Source: Nansenia antarctica (Eukaryota; Chordata; Actinopteri; Argentiniformes; Microstomatidae). From it: 64,000 nt of DNA. This document shows, piece after piece, positions 1-12,826 of the stretch. A model generated the notes under the pieces. That model searched no databases and was not told the origin of the DNA. It was given only the letters and a program-made list of their open reading frames with translations. Made by a program: the position numbers and the translations under genes. Within the stretch, counting starts at the first letter, position 1. Every line of letters begins with the position of its first letter. The stretch is taken from the NCBI GenBank assembly GCA_963989245.1, contig OZ022342.1, forward strand, positions 23,344,398-23,408,397, read 5' to 3'.

Positions 1-106
1 TGTTAATAGTTTTTTAACTTCTCAAATGTTAATATATTTTGTAATATACATTGTTTTCAAATAAAGTAAGAGATTTGTTGTTAATTCATTTGTCCATCTC
101 TATTGA

Positions 107-111
<5 letters not shown>

Positions 112-142
<31 letters not shown>
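112..142. repeat. (GT)n microsatellite
   Basis: An uninterrupted GT dinucleotide run of about 31 bases. No gene lies next to it. Confidence 0.95.
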
Positions 143-143
<1 letters not shown>

Positions 144-480
144 CATTCAGTTAGGAGCAGTGTGTGTGATGGTTGATTGCACTATTCTCTGAAATACGCA
201 GCCCACAAAAACTACCCAAATTGCTTTATTTCACAGTTTCTGTGTTAGTGTTAGTAGAGTCATCAGAGAATGTATACACATCTGATATGCCGTTTTGATA
301 AGATGGTTCTGACAGTACTGCTAGATAGAGAATGGTGCTTGAAACACCAAGATAGTTTGTTTCTTGCGTACTGCAGGCCATAGGTGTCCACACATTTGAA
401 TGGTAGTCTCATAACATTCGGCCAAAATAAAGGAAATCCCAATTATTTTTGATGTGCCATTAGTACTAGAGCATTGCATT

Positions 481-585
481 GGGTAACTGCTAAATGACCA
501 AACTGAATCATGGGTAACAGCGTCTGCTAAATGTCCAAACTGAATCATGGGTAACAGCGTCTGCTAAATGTCCAAACTGAATCAT
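481..585. repeat. Three tandem copies of a 37-bp unit containing a SINE-tail motif
   Basis: Units begin at 481, 512 and 549. The first lacks 6 bases; the second and third are identical. Each contains gcgtctgctaaatg, the motif that ends many teleost tRNA-derived SINEs, so the array probably grew from a SINE 3' end. Confidence 0.8.
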
Positions 586-823
586 GCCCCAGGTGAGTTT
601 GTGAGAGCAGCCAGTCGGCCTGCGGGAGGAACACTGCTTCACTGCTGGCCGGCTCCAGTCTGCTCTGGCGTCACCTGGCTTCAACTCATGCTGATGTCAT
701 CATCGTCTCCCAACTGCACGGTCAGCAGCCCTTTTATGGACATGCTGTACTGACAACCTTCCTTGGGGCAAAGGTTAGACAACACTCCATCAAAAACTAA
801 GCTGAGCAAGAGGAATGCTCTCA

Positions 824-887
824 GTGCACACATGCTAGTGTACACGTGCTAGTGTACACATGCTAGTGTACATGCTAGTGTACGGGC
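824..887. repeat. Short tandem repeat around a tgctagtgtaca core
   Basis: Four to five imperfect copies of a 12-16 bp unit with the core tgctagtgtac. Spacing varies between copies. No coding potential is seen. Confidence 0.75.
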
Positions 888-1855
888 GATTTAACATGCT
901 GGGGCAAGGTTTAATACCGAGTGAGACCAATGTCAAATACAATAGGCCTACGTAGGTACAGTATGTGCTTCCTTGGTGTCACTCTCCAGTCCACACCAAG
1001 AACACCCATCAAGTGATGACTTCCTTCAGCTCAAAACCTTGGTCTAGTCTCGGTTCACGCTCTTGAACTGAACTGGAGATAATCACTGGTTTTAGTTATC
1101 GTTATGGGTTTACATGATCAACTGGCTGTCATGCGGAGCTCTGCACACCAGAGATAATAATGGTGGAGGCCCAGCATGAGCACTGGAGGAGTGAAGAGGT
1201 TATTGCTATTACCTCATTCTTATTCATTGGTTTAGCATAAGCTCTTATCAAGGAGGGATTTTGGCATATAATGCGAGTGAATTATAGACAAGGTTTTGTT
1301 TTTTTGTGTTTACAGCTGGTATTTATTGTCAGTTATTTTGTTCACTAGAAAGCCGTACACCATTATCAAGGCAGCAGAAGCTATACTCTTTACAGGATTG
1401 AGCATACGGTACACTTGAACCACTGCACTGCATCTCTATTGTTCTCGCAGAGATTAATTGTGTTTATCTAAGACTAAAAGCTGGCACAAAGAAATGCATC
1501 TCTTAATTAATCTCTTTTCTGCCTCGCATGATAAACGATCGTAAAATGTAGTGGCCACATTTTTACAATTACTATACAAAAACATCTGTCTGCTTGTTGG
1601 GAGTCGATTACAAGGAAGGGAATACAAACTGAACCCCGCTCAGCATTCCTACCACCCTGGAGACCCAAAGCATACTGAGGAAAATGTTCCCAATCAAATG
1701 AGTCAAATGTTCAAAGGATGATGGAATACGTTGTAAATATTGACTAGAATAAAACATTTGTTTGTGTACACTAGTTTCAAAGGCTGTGAATGGGTGGTGA
1801 AAACACCAATACGTTATAGTATGACCTCCAGATTCCCTTACACGCAGGGGGGTGA
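888..1855. other. No gene seen
   Basis: AT-rich sequence without an ORF, tandem array or transposon end that I can support. Confidence 0.5.
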
Positions 1856-1942
1856 TGAGGCTGCATTTGTAAATAAGAATGTGTTCTTACATGTTTGCCT
1901 GGTTAAATAAAGGTTAAATAAAAAATAAAAAATAAAAAAAAT
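1856..1942 (+). mobile_element. 3' end of a teleost retroposon
   Basis: The stretch gtaaataagaatgtgttctt followed by a ggttaaataaaggttaaata tail and an A-rich end matches a 3' end that is very common in salmonid-like fish genomes. This is recognition from memory, not a search. The element is 5'-truncated and no ORF is attached. Confidence 0.6.
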
Positions 1943-3440
1943 GGAAGAGGAAGATAGGAAATCCACAGCCAAACGTCTGTGGTGGTCATGATGCAGTTTT
2001 CCCATGGCTGACGGTGAGAAAAACCAAGGAGAAATGATGGAGGGGACTTGTCTCCTCTCCTTCTCTTACTTCCCTCCAGTCTTGCATGGCTAAATTAAAT
2101 CCCAATCAATGATCTATACCCCCATGAAGGGCTTAAAGAAATCCCCCTTTATCTTTAGCCCTCTATAGAGGGAGGGAGGTGGGGGGTGTATGGAGATCAG
2201 ACACTCAATGAGGAGACTGGAATAGTACAGTTCTGAAATAGTGAGTGGGACTCTCTCACAGAGACAGACTCAAAGCTGCCAAATGATATTCTTTTAAGAA
2301 GCATTTAGAGGCTACAAGTATGGGGTTTGAATGAACCGAAACCAGGTACTGTACACCTTACAGGAACCTGAAATTGCTTACAGATGCGTGCTGCTGTATG
2401 AGAGGTCATGAGTACACCTCTGCTCACCAAAATGTTATACAGTACATTGGAAATTCGACAATGTTTTAATCAAGCAAGGCCGATATGATAGGCTGCCTCA
2501 GGCAATAGCTGTATCTTCTTGATGTTAGTTTTTCTCCATTGTATACACACAAAAATATTAACTATGCAGACAAGTCTGAAAACTTGAAGCTCATGTATCA
2601 ACAACAAGACTGCTAAACTCTAAGCACAATTCCATTGTTTTCACAAAATAGCAATTCTAAATCAATTTTTTTGCAAAACCCTATGCACTTAAGCAAACTT
2701 CGTTCAACCGGAAAACACTGGCCTTCAAAATGCCACACCCTAATTACCAATTGGTCTCATTCACTTCTCACCTGTTCAAACTCAGATCTGTTTCACCGCA
2801 TTTCATATGTTTTTAATATATTTCATTTTTTGTGGGCCTATGAAAAACGTTGTTTTTGCAGTCAGTTCAGTCAGCTGAACATTTAACAGATACGTAACAA
2901 ATACGTATTTGCACTGATTTCCTCATTACATCCCCAGAAAGACAGTCTTACTGTAGTGTTTTTCATTTTACTTATCAGTGCTATTACTGTGGGTTTTTCA
3001 AAAATCGGTAACATTTGTGTATTCTCAGAACTCAGAACAACTAACAATGTTGCAGTATTAACTGTAAGCTTACAGTATGACTCTGGGAAGCTGGGTTAGG
3101 AGTTTAGCCCAACTGGAGCTCATGTGTATTGTGTCCTAGTCCTAGCAAATGTGTATTGTGTCCTAGTCTGATGCAATGATTGCGTCAAGTCAATGCAATA
3201 TTTATATGATACATTCACAGTATTGTAATACAATATGGAAACAGTCTTTATACTGTGTATACCATAAAACTGCAACCTATTTTAGGGACAAAAAAACAAG
3301 TTGAGTTTTGAGAAATTAAGCTATAGTTTCAGGAAACGTGTTCAAACGAAAAACTGGAATTACGGTATGTGGGTATCTTCCAATAGACTTGGGGGAAGCA
3401 GATAACTGCAGCCAAATCGTGTTCATATCATGAGCTGTGT
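1943..3440. other. No gene seen
   Basis: AT-rich DNA. The 83-codon ORF near 2635-2886 resembles no family and has no splice or promoter context. Confidence 0.5.
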
Positions 3441-3590
3441 GGTCTTCTGCGGCTCAGTTGGTAGCGCTAAACGCTAACGACGTTTAGGTTGAGGGTTTGT
3501 TTCCTGCTGTGACCATACATACAGTACATACTGGAAAAATCTATGCACTCCCTGCAAAGTCGCTTTGGATAAAAGCGTCAGATAAATGGC
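3441..3590 (+). mobile_element. tRNA-derived SINE
   Basis: The head contains an A-box-like ggctcagttggtagc and about 40 bases on a degenerate B box (ggttgagggtttgtttcc), as in a tRNA-type Pol III promoter. The tail (tgcactccctgcaaagtcgc and then a ggataaaagcgtcagataaatg-like end) matches the conserved tail of salmonid-type SINEs. It ends in an AT-rich stretch. Mutations in both boxes suggest an old, silent copy. Confidence 0.75.
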
Positions 3591-4515
3591 TTATATTATA
3601 TTAGCATAAGCTCCACTGTAGAATACTGGGTGGTAAGAGAGAAGAGCTCCAGTGGTGTGAAGAATGATGAAGCATCTAATTTCCTCACACGTCTCCACCA
3701 TTGCCTTTGGTTTAACAAGGTGCTGTTTTGAAAAATGGGCTGTTAAAAGTCACTCACAACGCTGGCCTTTTGGCATGTGGTGGCACCTAGTGTATTACAC
3801 ACCTCTCCCCTTGGGTAGAACTCATTATCCCAGGATACAATACAGTCAACTGGACAGGTTTCTCATCGGGGGGGGGGGGGGCAGGAAGAGATATGCAACC
3901 GGCGCTTCATCCGTCTCCTCTTTGTGACATATTGTATTTTCTCTCTGTGTGCAACCATGTTGGACTGGTGCCCAGACAGACCAGGCAAAAGAGAGGAGAG
4001 GAGACAGACACATTAACACACTGACTGGTGTCTCAATACACATGGCTGAAACCTGACTGGTACTAAAAGAAAGAGAGGAAGGAAATCCATTGCAATATTT
4101 GCAAGTCAGGGAAATTCTAACGGCTTCGACTTCAAAATAACCAATAAACAGTATGACTGTTCTGGCATCAGCTCTTCCCGAGTCGCGTCCACGACGTTGC
4201 ACAACTTCTCACCCCTAGGCTCCTCTCTCCATCTTGACTTGCAACATTGTTATCTGTTATGTGTCAGAATCTATCCCCCGTTAACAAGACCAGTGACGAA
4301 ATATGCAGGAGGCAGATAATCACCTCACAAGGTTCATGTCTTTTAGGAGGAGGCAGGTCTGCCAACTCAAGGCAGCACTGGGCTGTTTTTTGGACACGGT
4401 CTGTGACTTCCCTGACACACAGGGATGCTGATCTACACTTTCAGTAGTATTTCATCAACACTGTACAGAATAATGAGTTTAATGGGGATATTCCTAGAAC
4501 ATATTGTGCTCCTTC

Positions 4516-4518
<3 letters not shown>

Positions 4519-4601
<83 letters not shown>

Positions 4602-4716
4602 ACATATTCACACACATATTCACACACACACACACACACACACACAGGCACAGGCTCACATGCGCACACACGCACACATGCGCACACACAAACACGCGTG
4701 CGCGCACACACACACA
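4519..4716. repeat. (CA)n compound microsatellite
   Basis: About 75 bases of pure CA followed by interrupted CA with cacatattca and cgcacacatg variants. Histidine/threonine- or cysteine/valine-rich ORFs here are translations of the repeat and not genes. Confidence 0.95.
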
Positions 4717-5321
4717 CTCTCCCCATATATTTGTTTATAACATCAAGTAACATCAAGCTACATTACTGTCAAAAAATATTATTTTAGCACAATAGTTTGA
4801 AGCACAAATAATTGGATTTACCTTATTCTCTGCTCCATACATCTCTGTCTCCAAATTCATTGACTTGTTGTTACAGATACAGCTTAATAGAACACCTTCA
4901 TAATCCCTCTTCTTGGAGTAGTAGAAAGTGTAATGAGTACAGCAAGTAGCATGGGTTTACTTCTCCATTCCTCCAGTCTCCAGATCCACGGAAGCGTGGT
5001 TCAGTGGGTGGAAAACCCAATGTTGGGACCCACTTCTACGTTCACAAGGAAGAGAGTAGTAGGAGGAGGAAGAGGAGTGCTCTCGTTCTTCAGAGGCATG
5101 TCATTCTCTTTCCAGCACACACTCCCTCTCTGGCTCGCTCACTCATTCACTTTTGCTTGCTTTCCTTTTACACGCCTGCTCTCTCTCTCTCTCTCTCTCT
5201 GCCCCTCTTTGATTACTGCTTCTCAAGCCGTCCTTTTCGTGCCTCTCCTTTCTTTCTCTGTCCCTCCCACTCTCTCTCTCCCCTCCTCTCTATTTCCCTC
5301 TCCCCTTTTCAGAACATCTCA

Positions 5322-5614
<293 letters not shown>

Positions 5615-6793
5615 GCGCGTCTTGCCATTATCCTGTTTTCCAGAGAGGCTATTGCGCCTCATTGCCCAAGCCAAAGAGCACCAGGCGTGCTTGGCAAGGT
5701 AGTATTTTCAGAAAATAGGACACACCACTTAAGCCAGAGCCTTTTACACTTGTTTTTGGCTGGATGGACAGGGGTGACACGGTGTTCAGCCTTCTGAGGT
5801 AAATATAACCCAGTGTAGCATGCTGTGTGATTGCTGCTGATTCAGGATACCGGATCCTCCAGAAACACACGCTGACGACATCACCGGTACTCGCTATTCA
5901 ACCTGCAAGCATTCGAATGAGATGAAAGAGCGAACCTGCAGTACTGTATCTCCACTTCAATGAGTGAACATTCACTTTTCTCCCGATGTGTGAGGAGTCA
6001 GCTGCACAAATCGTTTGAGACAGTTGGCTAAAAGATGAATTACAAATGAATGTGCCATATGTTCAAACAGTAAGAGGGTGACAATCTCTCTCATACTCTC
6101 ACAGCGTGCGCACACGTGCACACCCACGCACACACATCTTTGACGCTTCTTGATATTGATAGTCTGTGTAAGCGTTCATAAGGAAGATAACAGCCTAGTC
6201 TTGGCAACAGAAAACATTTATAACAAGGCTATTTCCCACAAGACAGAAGCACAATCAGGCACCTGTATGTGTAATGTAAACAGATAAAGGCATAAAAATG
6301 CTTTACTCACATTTTGGCATAACTCGCATAACTTTGGCATAATATCACACAAACCCATTTATTTGGCATTAAGTCTGTAGCATCTGACCTACTTGCATTG
6401 GATGATAGAGAGCCTCTATCGTATCTAGAGCAGAGTGCAAACTATCTTGTCATGTATCTATCTGGTGAAAACAATCTCGTAATCAAACAAGTGAATCATA
6501 GGAAAACTATTTAATCTCAATTCACCTCATTAAAACATGTGTTTAATGTGTTCAATGAAGGAAGGTATTTGTGTTTAATGATACACAGATACTCAAGCAC
6601 TACGAGTCATGCTATGTTGATTCATGTCCAATGTCTCAAGGCCTACTCATGCTCAAGGCGGAGACAGTTACATAAACAGGAACCCATATTTCCTGCCTGC
6701 CTCCTGCCTAGGAGTCTACTGTAGCATTGTCAGAGCTATCGCCGCCAGATTCTTTAGTACGCTATATTTAGCAATGTCCCTTCACGAGATACA

Positions 6794-6936
6794 GTGTGTG
6801 TGTGTGTGTGTGCATGTGTGTGTCTGTGTGCATGTGTGTGTGTGTGTGCATGTGTGTGTGTGTGCGTGCGTGTGTGTGTGTGTAGTATGTGTGTGCAGTG
6901 TGTGAGTGTGTGTGCGCGCGCAGGCGTGTGTGTTGA
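6794..6936. repeat. (GT)n imperfect microsatellite
   Basis: GT repeats interrupted by gcatgtgt and gcgtgcgt variants. No associated gene. Confidence 0.95.
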
Positions 6937-7426
6937 CGTTGTGTTGTGCAAAAAGGTGTGTGTGTCACTCATGTCGTTGGGAAGATTAGTGAGACAGTTG
7001 GGCACCTTGGAGCAAGGCTTTACCTTGAGCTCCCATCTGCTAGCGTGCTCTCCAGTAATGAAGGAAGGTAGCTTTCCTGCAGGAGCCTCATCAGTGCGGT
7101 GCAGTCAGATCCCAACAGTCAATAAGACATGTTACACACCCTGGAAAATGTACATACGGAGGGATGAAGTCCCCTGAAGAGAGATGAGAAACTTATTAAA
7201 TTACAGAATTAGACTGATGAAATGACTGACGACTGATTTCCCTTGGTGATTAACAGCTTATTTTAAGTAAACTCAATTAGAATACAGGGGTACTGTAAGA
7301 CCACCGTCTCTGCAATATATTCAATATCAGCCCTGATGTTATTCATTATATTATATTATATTCATATGACTTCATTTTATTTATGTATTTTAACATAATG
7401 TAACCCCATCCCTCTAAAAAGAACCC

Positions 7427-7507
7427 AATATCAGCACGACTGTGATCGTCTTCAGTACTCGGCCTGCGGCCTCGTACCTACGACCGAATCACAGCCGTGC
7501 TGATATT
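7427..7507. repeat. Inverted repeat (hairpin), 20-bp arms
   Basis: Arms at 7427-7446 and 7488-7507 are complementary except for one base. The 41-bp loop is GC-rich. This could be a foldback transposon remnant. Confidence 0.75.
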
Positions 7508-8369
7508 CAGTATAACACACTCCCTCTCGTGTGATATTGCTTAAATAGCTCTTTGCCTCTAGGCTCATCTAACTCCCTAAAGGGGCAATCTGGGATTCAA
7601 AGACACAAACAACAATGCGGCACGCCACCACTGTCTTGCGTAAACAGCTGAGCGATGGGGCTGTAACGAGCTATGGATGCAAGGACTTACCATCCATGAG
7701 ATCAGAATGATCATTGTTTACAATGACATTGTTTACAAACAATGGAGTAAAACAAGCTTATATTTGGGGTTCTAATGGGGTAAGCTCATGAGGCGATTAT
7801 AATGGTTATATTTTTCAAGAATCAACAGCCTATATCCATCATTTAAAAAATTAAAAGTCCCAGAATGAATCTACCAATGCCAGATTTAAGGATTTTAGGG
7901 GGGGTAAACTGATCCTGTACAGCTGTTGTTTCAGGCCTTATCGCCTTAGTTTGGCAGCGAATTAATGTACAACACATTATGCACAGAAAATCCACTTCAC
8001 AGGGTTTATTTGCACCTTAGCTAGATGGCTGCTCGTTTTTTTTTTGTTGCCATGGAAACATTGTGTACTTTACACCGGTTGACAGTTTGAGTGCATCACG
8101 AGGAGTCCGAGAAGGGCTGGAGGGTGTTTGGGTCAACAAGCAAAAACTCAAGGTTCACCAATTGCTCCCTCGCTGCCCATGTAAAAGCAGTTTATCTGCA
8201 AACAAACAAAAACAACTAAAATCACTTGATGAATAGTTCTGTATTGGACTAATAAGCTGTATTGGAATGAGTGGATACAAAGTAATATCTTTATGAACCA
8301 ACATATCAGAAGAACTCTGCTTCTGTCCGTTGATTGCATACAATGAAGGTAATCTTGCAATGCAAGTCA
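7508..8369. other. No gene seen
   Basis: Unique-looking AT-rich DNA with a short T9 run near 8037. No supported ORF or repeat boundary. Confidence 0.5.
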
Positions 8370-8850
8370 AGTCAGATTGATTTATTTTATTTATATAGCA
8401 CATTTACAACGACAAATAGACCAAAGTGCTTAACAGATAAAACACTAGTAAAAAGAAAACAAATAAAAATACACTAAAACAAAAACAAGGTGCAATACAG
8501 AATACAAAAGGTGCAGAAATAAAAGTGCAGAAAGGTGCAGTTGTCGGGAGGCAGGCTCAACTGAGGTCAAAGGCCAGGGAGAAGAGGTACGTTTTAGCTA
8601 AGGTTTTAAAAGCCTCAACGCTCTGGGCAGATCTGACGTGGAGGGGGAGGCTATTCCAGAGCCAAGGGGCTGCCTTTGCGAAGGCTCTATCCCCTCTAGT
8701 TTTGAGCCTGGTCCTAGGGACCTCCAGCAGCAGCTGGTCACTGACATTAGGGCTCTGGATGGGGTATGGTGGCACAGGAGATCGGCTAGGTACGGAGGTG
8801 CCTGCCCGTTTAGTGATTTAAAAACAATCAGATAATGCAAACACATAATG
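8370..8850 (-). mobile_element. 5'-truncated LINE, C-terminal end of a Rex1/L2-like reverse transcriptase ORF plus 3' UTR
   Basis: On the minus strand, two overlapping frames give FKSLNGQAPPYLADLL and then PRTRLKTRGDRAF followed by WNSLPLHVRSA. These are the conserved C-terminal residues of teleost non-LTR retrotransposon ORF2 proteins. The frame changes between the two blocks, so the copy is broken. The 3' UTR runs to about 8370, where the plus strand reads tttatttatatagcacattt, the usual end sequence of this repeat class. Catalytic RT domains are absent. Confidence 0.8.
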
Positions 8851-9188
8851 TAATGTCAGTTTCAGAGTCTGTGCTGTTCCACCAAATAGCTACTAAAGCA
8901 GTATTGCACAGCTGAGCTAATACAGTAAGTGTACCCATCTTCACGGTAGGAATGATCACTGATATTCCAGCAAGAAACAGCTCATCAGTGCACATCAGTC
9001 ATTGTAATGAAGCTAAAATAGATCAGATCTCAGGAGCTCTATGATGCAGCCTGAGCTGAACCAATGTCCTGCTGGTCCACATACACACACCTCAGTATCA
9101 ACACTCACGGTACACTCACAAACACTCACACAAAAACATATACACACAAGCATACTTGCACGCACGTATCACGTATGTACGCACGCAC

Positions 9189-9306
9189 ACATGCGCGCGC
9201 ACACACGCGCACACACACACACACACACATACACACACGCACGCACACATGTGCATGCACACACACACACACACACATGTGCATGCACACACACACACAT
9301 GTGCAT

Positions 9307-9349
<43 letters not shown>
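9189..9349. repeat. (CA)n imperfect microsatellite
   Basis: CA repeats with recurring acatgtgcatgc interruptions, so a higher-order unit of about 26 bp is visible between 9240 and 9320. Confidence 0.95.
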
Positions 9350-9350
<1 letters not shown>

Positions 9351-9698
9351 CCCTGCTGGGAGTTGGCCTCCGGAGCTCAGCGGTAGGGCCCATTCTAATA
9401 GGATTGGTGCACAGTGGCATCATATGCAATAACCATCAAAGGCCTCCCTGTGCTACTCAAATCCGTCCACCTCTTAGAAGTGCAGTCAAAATCTCCAGGT
9501 CCAAAGTTGGCCATCAAACACATTATGTGGAGACTGCATAAGAGATGAGAGCAGTTCTGCTCAGGGCTGTTGAACTCCACATAATGGGTGAGTCACAGGG
9601 GGAGGATGACAAACAGTCCCATTATTAGCATACATTAGCATGAAACAAAACACCACATATTCTCTGTACACGCACAAAACAGAATTTCATTTTTTCGC

Positions 9699-9734
9699 CA
9701 TTTAGCAGACGCCTTATTCCAAAGCGACTTACAA
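9699..9734 (-). repeat. Teleost repeat-tail motif
   Basis: The minus strand contains aagtcgctttgg and gcgtctgctaaatgg, the same tail type as the SINE at 3441-3590. No tRNA-like head is visible next to it, so only the tail is called. Confidence 0.55.
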
Positions 9735-11531
9735 TCAATACATCTGACTAAGAAAATGAATCATCAATCCACCAGTCGTAGCAGGAAGAGTAATCTAGCT
9801 CAGGCCAGCGGCCATTTGGCAGTCGTTGTGATAGAAGAAGAAAGATGTTTTAAGTAGACACACTGGAGAAACAGTACAAGGCGGTAATAGAAATCTTAGG
9901 AGACACAGTATAGGGGGAAGCAGGTGTCTCCGGAGACACAGTTTCCAGTATTTGTGTTTCTTCTGTCAATCGACAAGGTGTTTCAGAGGAAAGATAGTGT
10001 TCACTTCATGACTTCTGAGAGAAGACCTCCGTCCACACAATCTGTACACAATCTGTACCCCAGCTCTACCCACACACTGCCTAAAGCCTGGAAAGAGAGG
10101 CTCAATCTGCTTCGTGACTGGGCTGAGGGTAGGAGTGTAATCAGCCTTCGAGGCGTATGTGTGTGTGGGAGTCTATTGAAACTACAACACAGGATAATTG
10201 ACTTATTCTCATGGACTGAGAAAGAGCCGTTGTCTGCTGATAATACATGGAGTTGGGCTGTGTTGTTCTGCATTCCGATGTGTCATTGGGGCTCCACTGA
10301 GAGGCATAAAGAATACAGATATGGTAATTCTTATATACTGAAAGGTTACGTAACAGAGGAATGAGTAGACTTCTATACGTAGGCAATGGGGATGGGGATG
10401 GATGAGGTAGGTTCAGTGGTTTGAGGGGAATTGTGGAGGCTGAGAGTGCGCAGATAAAGTAGGGCCCAGATGATTTCCTATCCAGGTAAAACCCTCGGCC
10501 CTGGTTGTAACCTAAAAAATCACTAGAGGAACAAATCATGTTTTCCCTCATTCAGGTCATGTTCGTGCCCACTGCTTGGGAAAACCCCAGACCCTACAGT
10601 AAGTGCACTGCGTGGGTAGAGAAACACTTGACATTCGCTCAGTAAATGCAATGATCACAAACAAATGGAAAAAAGCACCTACAGACTCCCTTGTGAGGCA
10701 ATCATGGGAGCTACGCAACACAAGCTGCGATGCCTGTTCCTATACAAGCTTGAAACTCCACTCCTCAAGCGCATCACAACATAACTTGCATGTCTTCCTC
10801 TGTCTCTAGTCTTCCACAACTATCATCTGACTGACTGACCCTCAACTCCCCATCCAGGCCCCCGCTGGCAGGAGAGTAGCTGTCCATCATTCCTGCCTCA
10901 CCACAGGGAAACCGTCTCCATCTGCTCCACACAGCTCACCTTGTAGTCGCTATGAATGGGACTTCATCTCCTCGTCATCATTAACATAACTTTATATTGT
11001 AGGTGAGGGGAGAAACATCTGTCCCTTGGTTCTCTGTGTGTCCGCCAGTAGAAGACGTTGTGTCTCTGTGAGTAGTAGAGGTTGTATGTCGTTAGCCTAA
11101 TAGCATAATTGCCTAAGCCATGCTTCACTTGTGGTCAGCCAAGCCATCTTTGTATGTAGTGTCAAAAATGCCTATGTCAAAGAGATGACTTGGGCAGATA
11201 GTGATTTTGGAATGTAACAAGCATTCTGATAGGCTGATGGCATAGGCAATAATGCACAGTGAATCAGCAGTGTTAGGCAGATATCTCAATTTGGCCAAAA
11301 TATGACTTTTGCAATATCAATTATGCTATGAGGCTAACGATGTGTTCTAACTCAGGAGGTAACTCGGGATATGGTTCAGGAGGCTCTTTTAATACGACCC
11401 ACGTCTGCCATCAAGTGGTGGAGAGAGTGAAGAACATGAAGAGATTCATTTGTGTTTAACCTTATTTGCCATACTTTCCCGAGCACAGACTGAAGTCATT
11501 CCGAGAATGGACCCCAAATATGATATCTAAA
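9735..11531. other. No gene seen
   Basis: A 146-codon plus-strand ORF (9924-10364) and a minus-strand ORF (10141-10551) overlap each other, but neither shows a recognisable domain or splice context. I treat both as chance frames. Confidence 0.45.
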
Positions 11532-12339
11532 GCGGGGTACACACATAAGGATTTTCAAAATCTTAACTGATTTTTTTATCTGAGACAGACCCCACACATG
11601 AAGATAACAAATCTTGGATTAAACAGCCTTGATCGTATTGTGTGTGCCGATTTTCCCATTTCAGCACCCCACAGACATAAAGATTATTGTTACAACAGAC
11701 TCCAGACTCTCTAGACTAGAGTCTCGTTCCCCACGCCAGAAATCTCGCGTGAACCCATCCTTTGAATATTGCCTTTAAATTACAAAATAATTAAATTAAG
11801 ATTATATAATGATTAAAGCACTTTGAGCTGCAACGTTTGCAGGAAAAGCGCTATACAAATAAAGTTATTATTATTATTATTATTATTATCTAACGTAGTA
11901 CCCTGACTGACCTGTACGAGGCAACCATGTGCGACAGGGCAAATAAAGTGCCGAATAACGAAAAGAAGAAGTCAGCTCGCTTCTTGATTTGCTACATTCC
12001 ATCCACGTCATAGTCGGACTCGCGAGCAGGGTTACCAGATGGGAATGACATTTTCCACCCTAACCACAGTCTAAAACCGCTAATTCCACCCAAAAAAACC
12101 CAAGTCCATCTGGCAACCCTAGGATTGTTGGTCGTTTGTTAGTATTGTTACATTGTTAGTATTGAACACATTTTACATTTACGATTGCCGGCCACGACCA
12201 TTTTCCGAGCAGGTTGTCGGGAGAGATTGACTTATAGGAAAATCTTTAGAGCCATCTGATAATCGGGCGTTTTCTGTCTTTGGTCGGAAAGGGGAAAATC
12301 GGGCCAAAATCGGCCAGATAATCCTTGTGTGTGCCCCGC
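11532..12339. mobile_element. Non-autonomous DNA transposon with terminal inverted repeats
   Basis: The left end gcggggtacacacataagg and the right end aatccttgtgtgtgccccgc are imperfect inverted repeats about 808 bp apart. Between them are a LINE 3' end (11805-11889) and a smaller inverted repeat (about 12028-12118, gggttaccagatgg / ccatctggcaaccc). No transposase ORF is present. The target-site duplication is not clear. Confidence 0.65.
11805..11889 (+). mobile_element. LINE 3' end with (ATT)n tail
   Basis: The sequence ggaaaagcgctatacaaata, then aaagttattattattatt, is a typical teleost LINE 3' terminus. It lies inside the TIR-bounded element and so inserted into it. Confidence 0.6.
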
Positions 12340-12744
12340 ATAAGGTAAATAAAGGAAAACGTAAAAAGGTACTGTACTTTCTGAAAGGTTTTACGCTTCG
12401 CAAAATGCGTAAAGTCACATGCAGTATTGACAAGAAAATATGTTTAATATGCAGTGATGCATGTCCTGTTTTTGTTAATAGAATGAAATAGGATCCACCT
12501 TGCATTAGAGATGTGATTGTGGAGGCTACATATTGACAGTAAATAGTCCCCTTACAGACCATGGAATAGAGTGTGCATCACTACAACATGATCTCTGATC
12601 CCAACAGCGGCTACACCGATGCTTTATTCCAAGAAATCTATCTAACCACATCTATGTTTGGCAGCAACTACACTACCTGACTTATCCTAGAGGTCACAGA
12701 TAATGGACAAATAGTCAATACGGTAACTGAGACAGGACCAGCCC

Positions 12745-12826
<82 letters not shown>

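Noticed and set aside
4425..4787. His/Thr-rich and Cys/Val-rich ORFs over CA repeats, here and at 6754-7177, 9041-9541, 41934-42192 and 60041-60816
   Set aside because: They are translations of CA/TG microsatellites in several frames at once, with no flanking coding signal.
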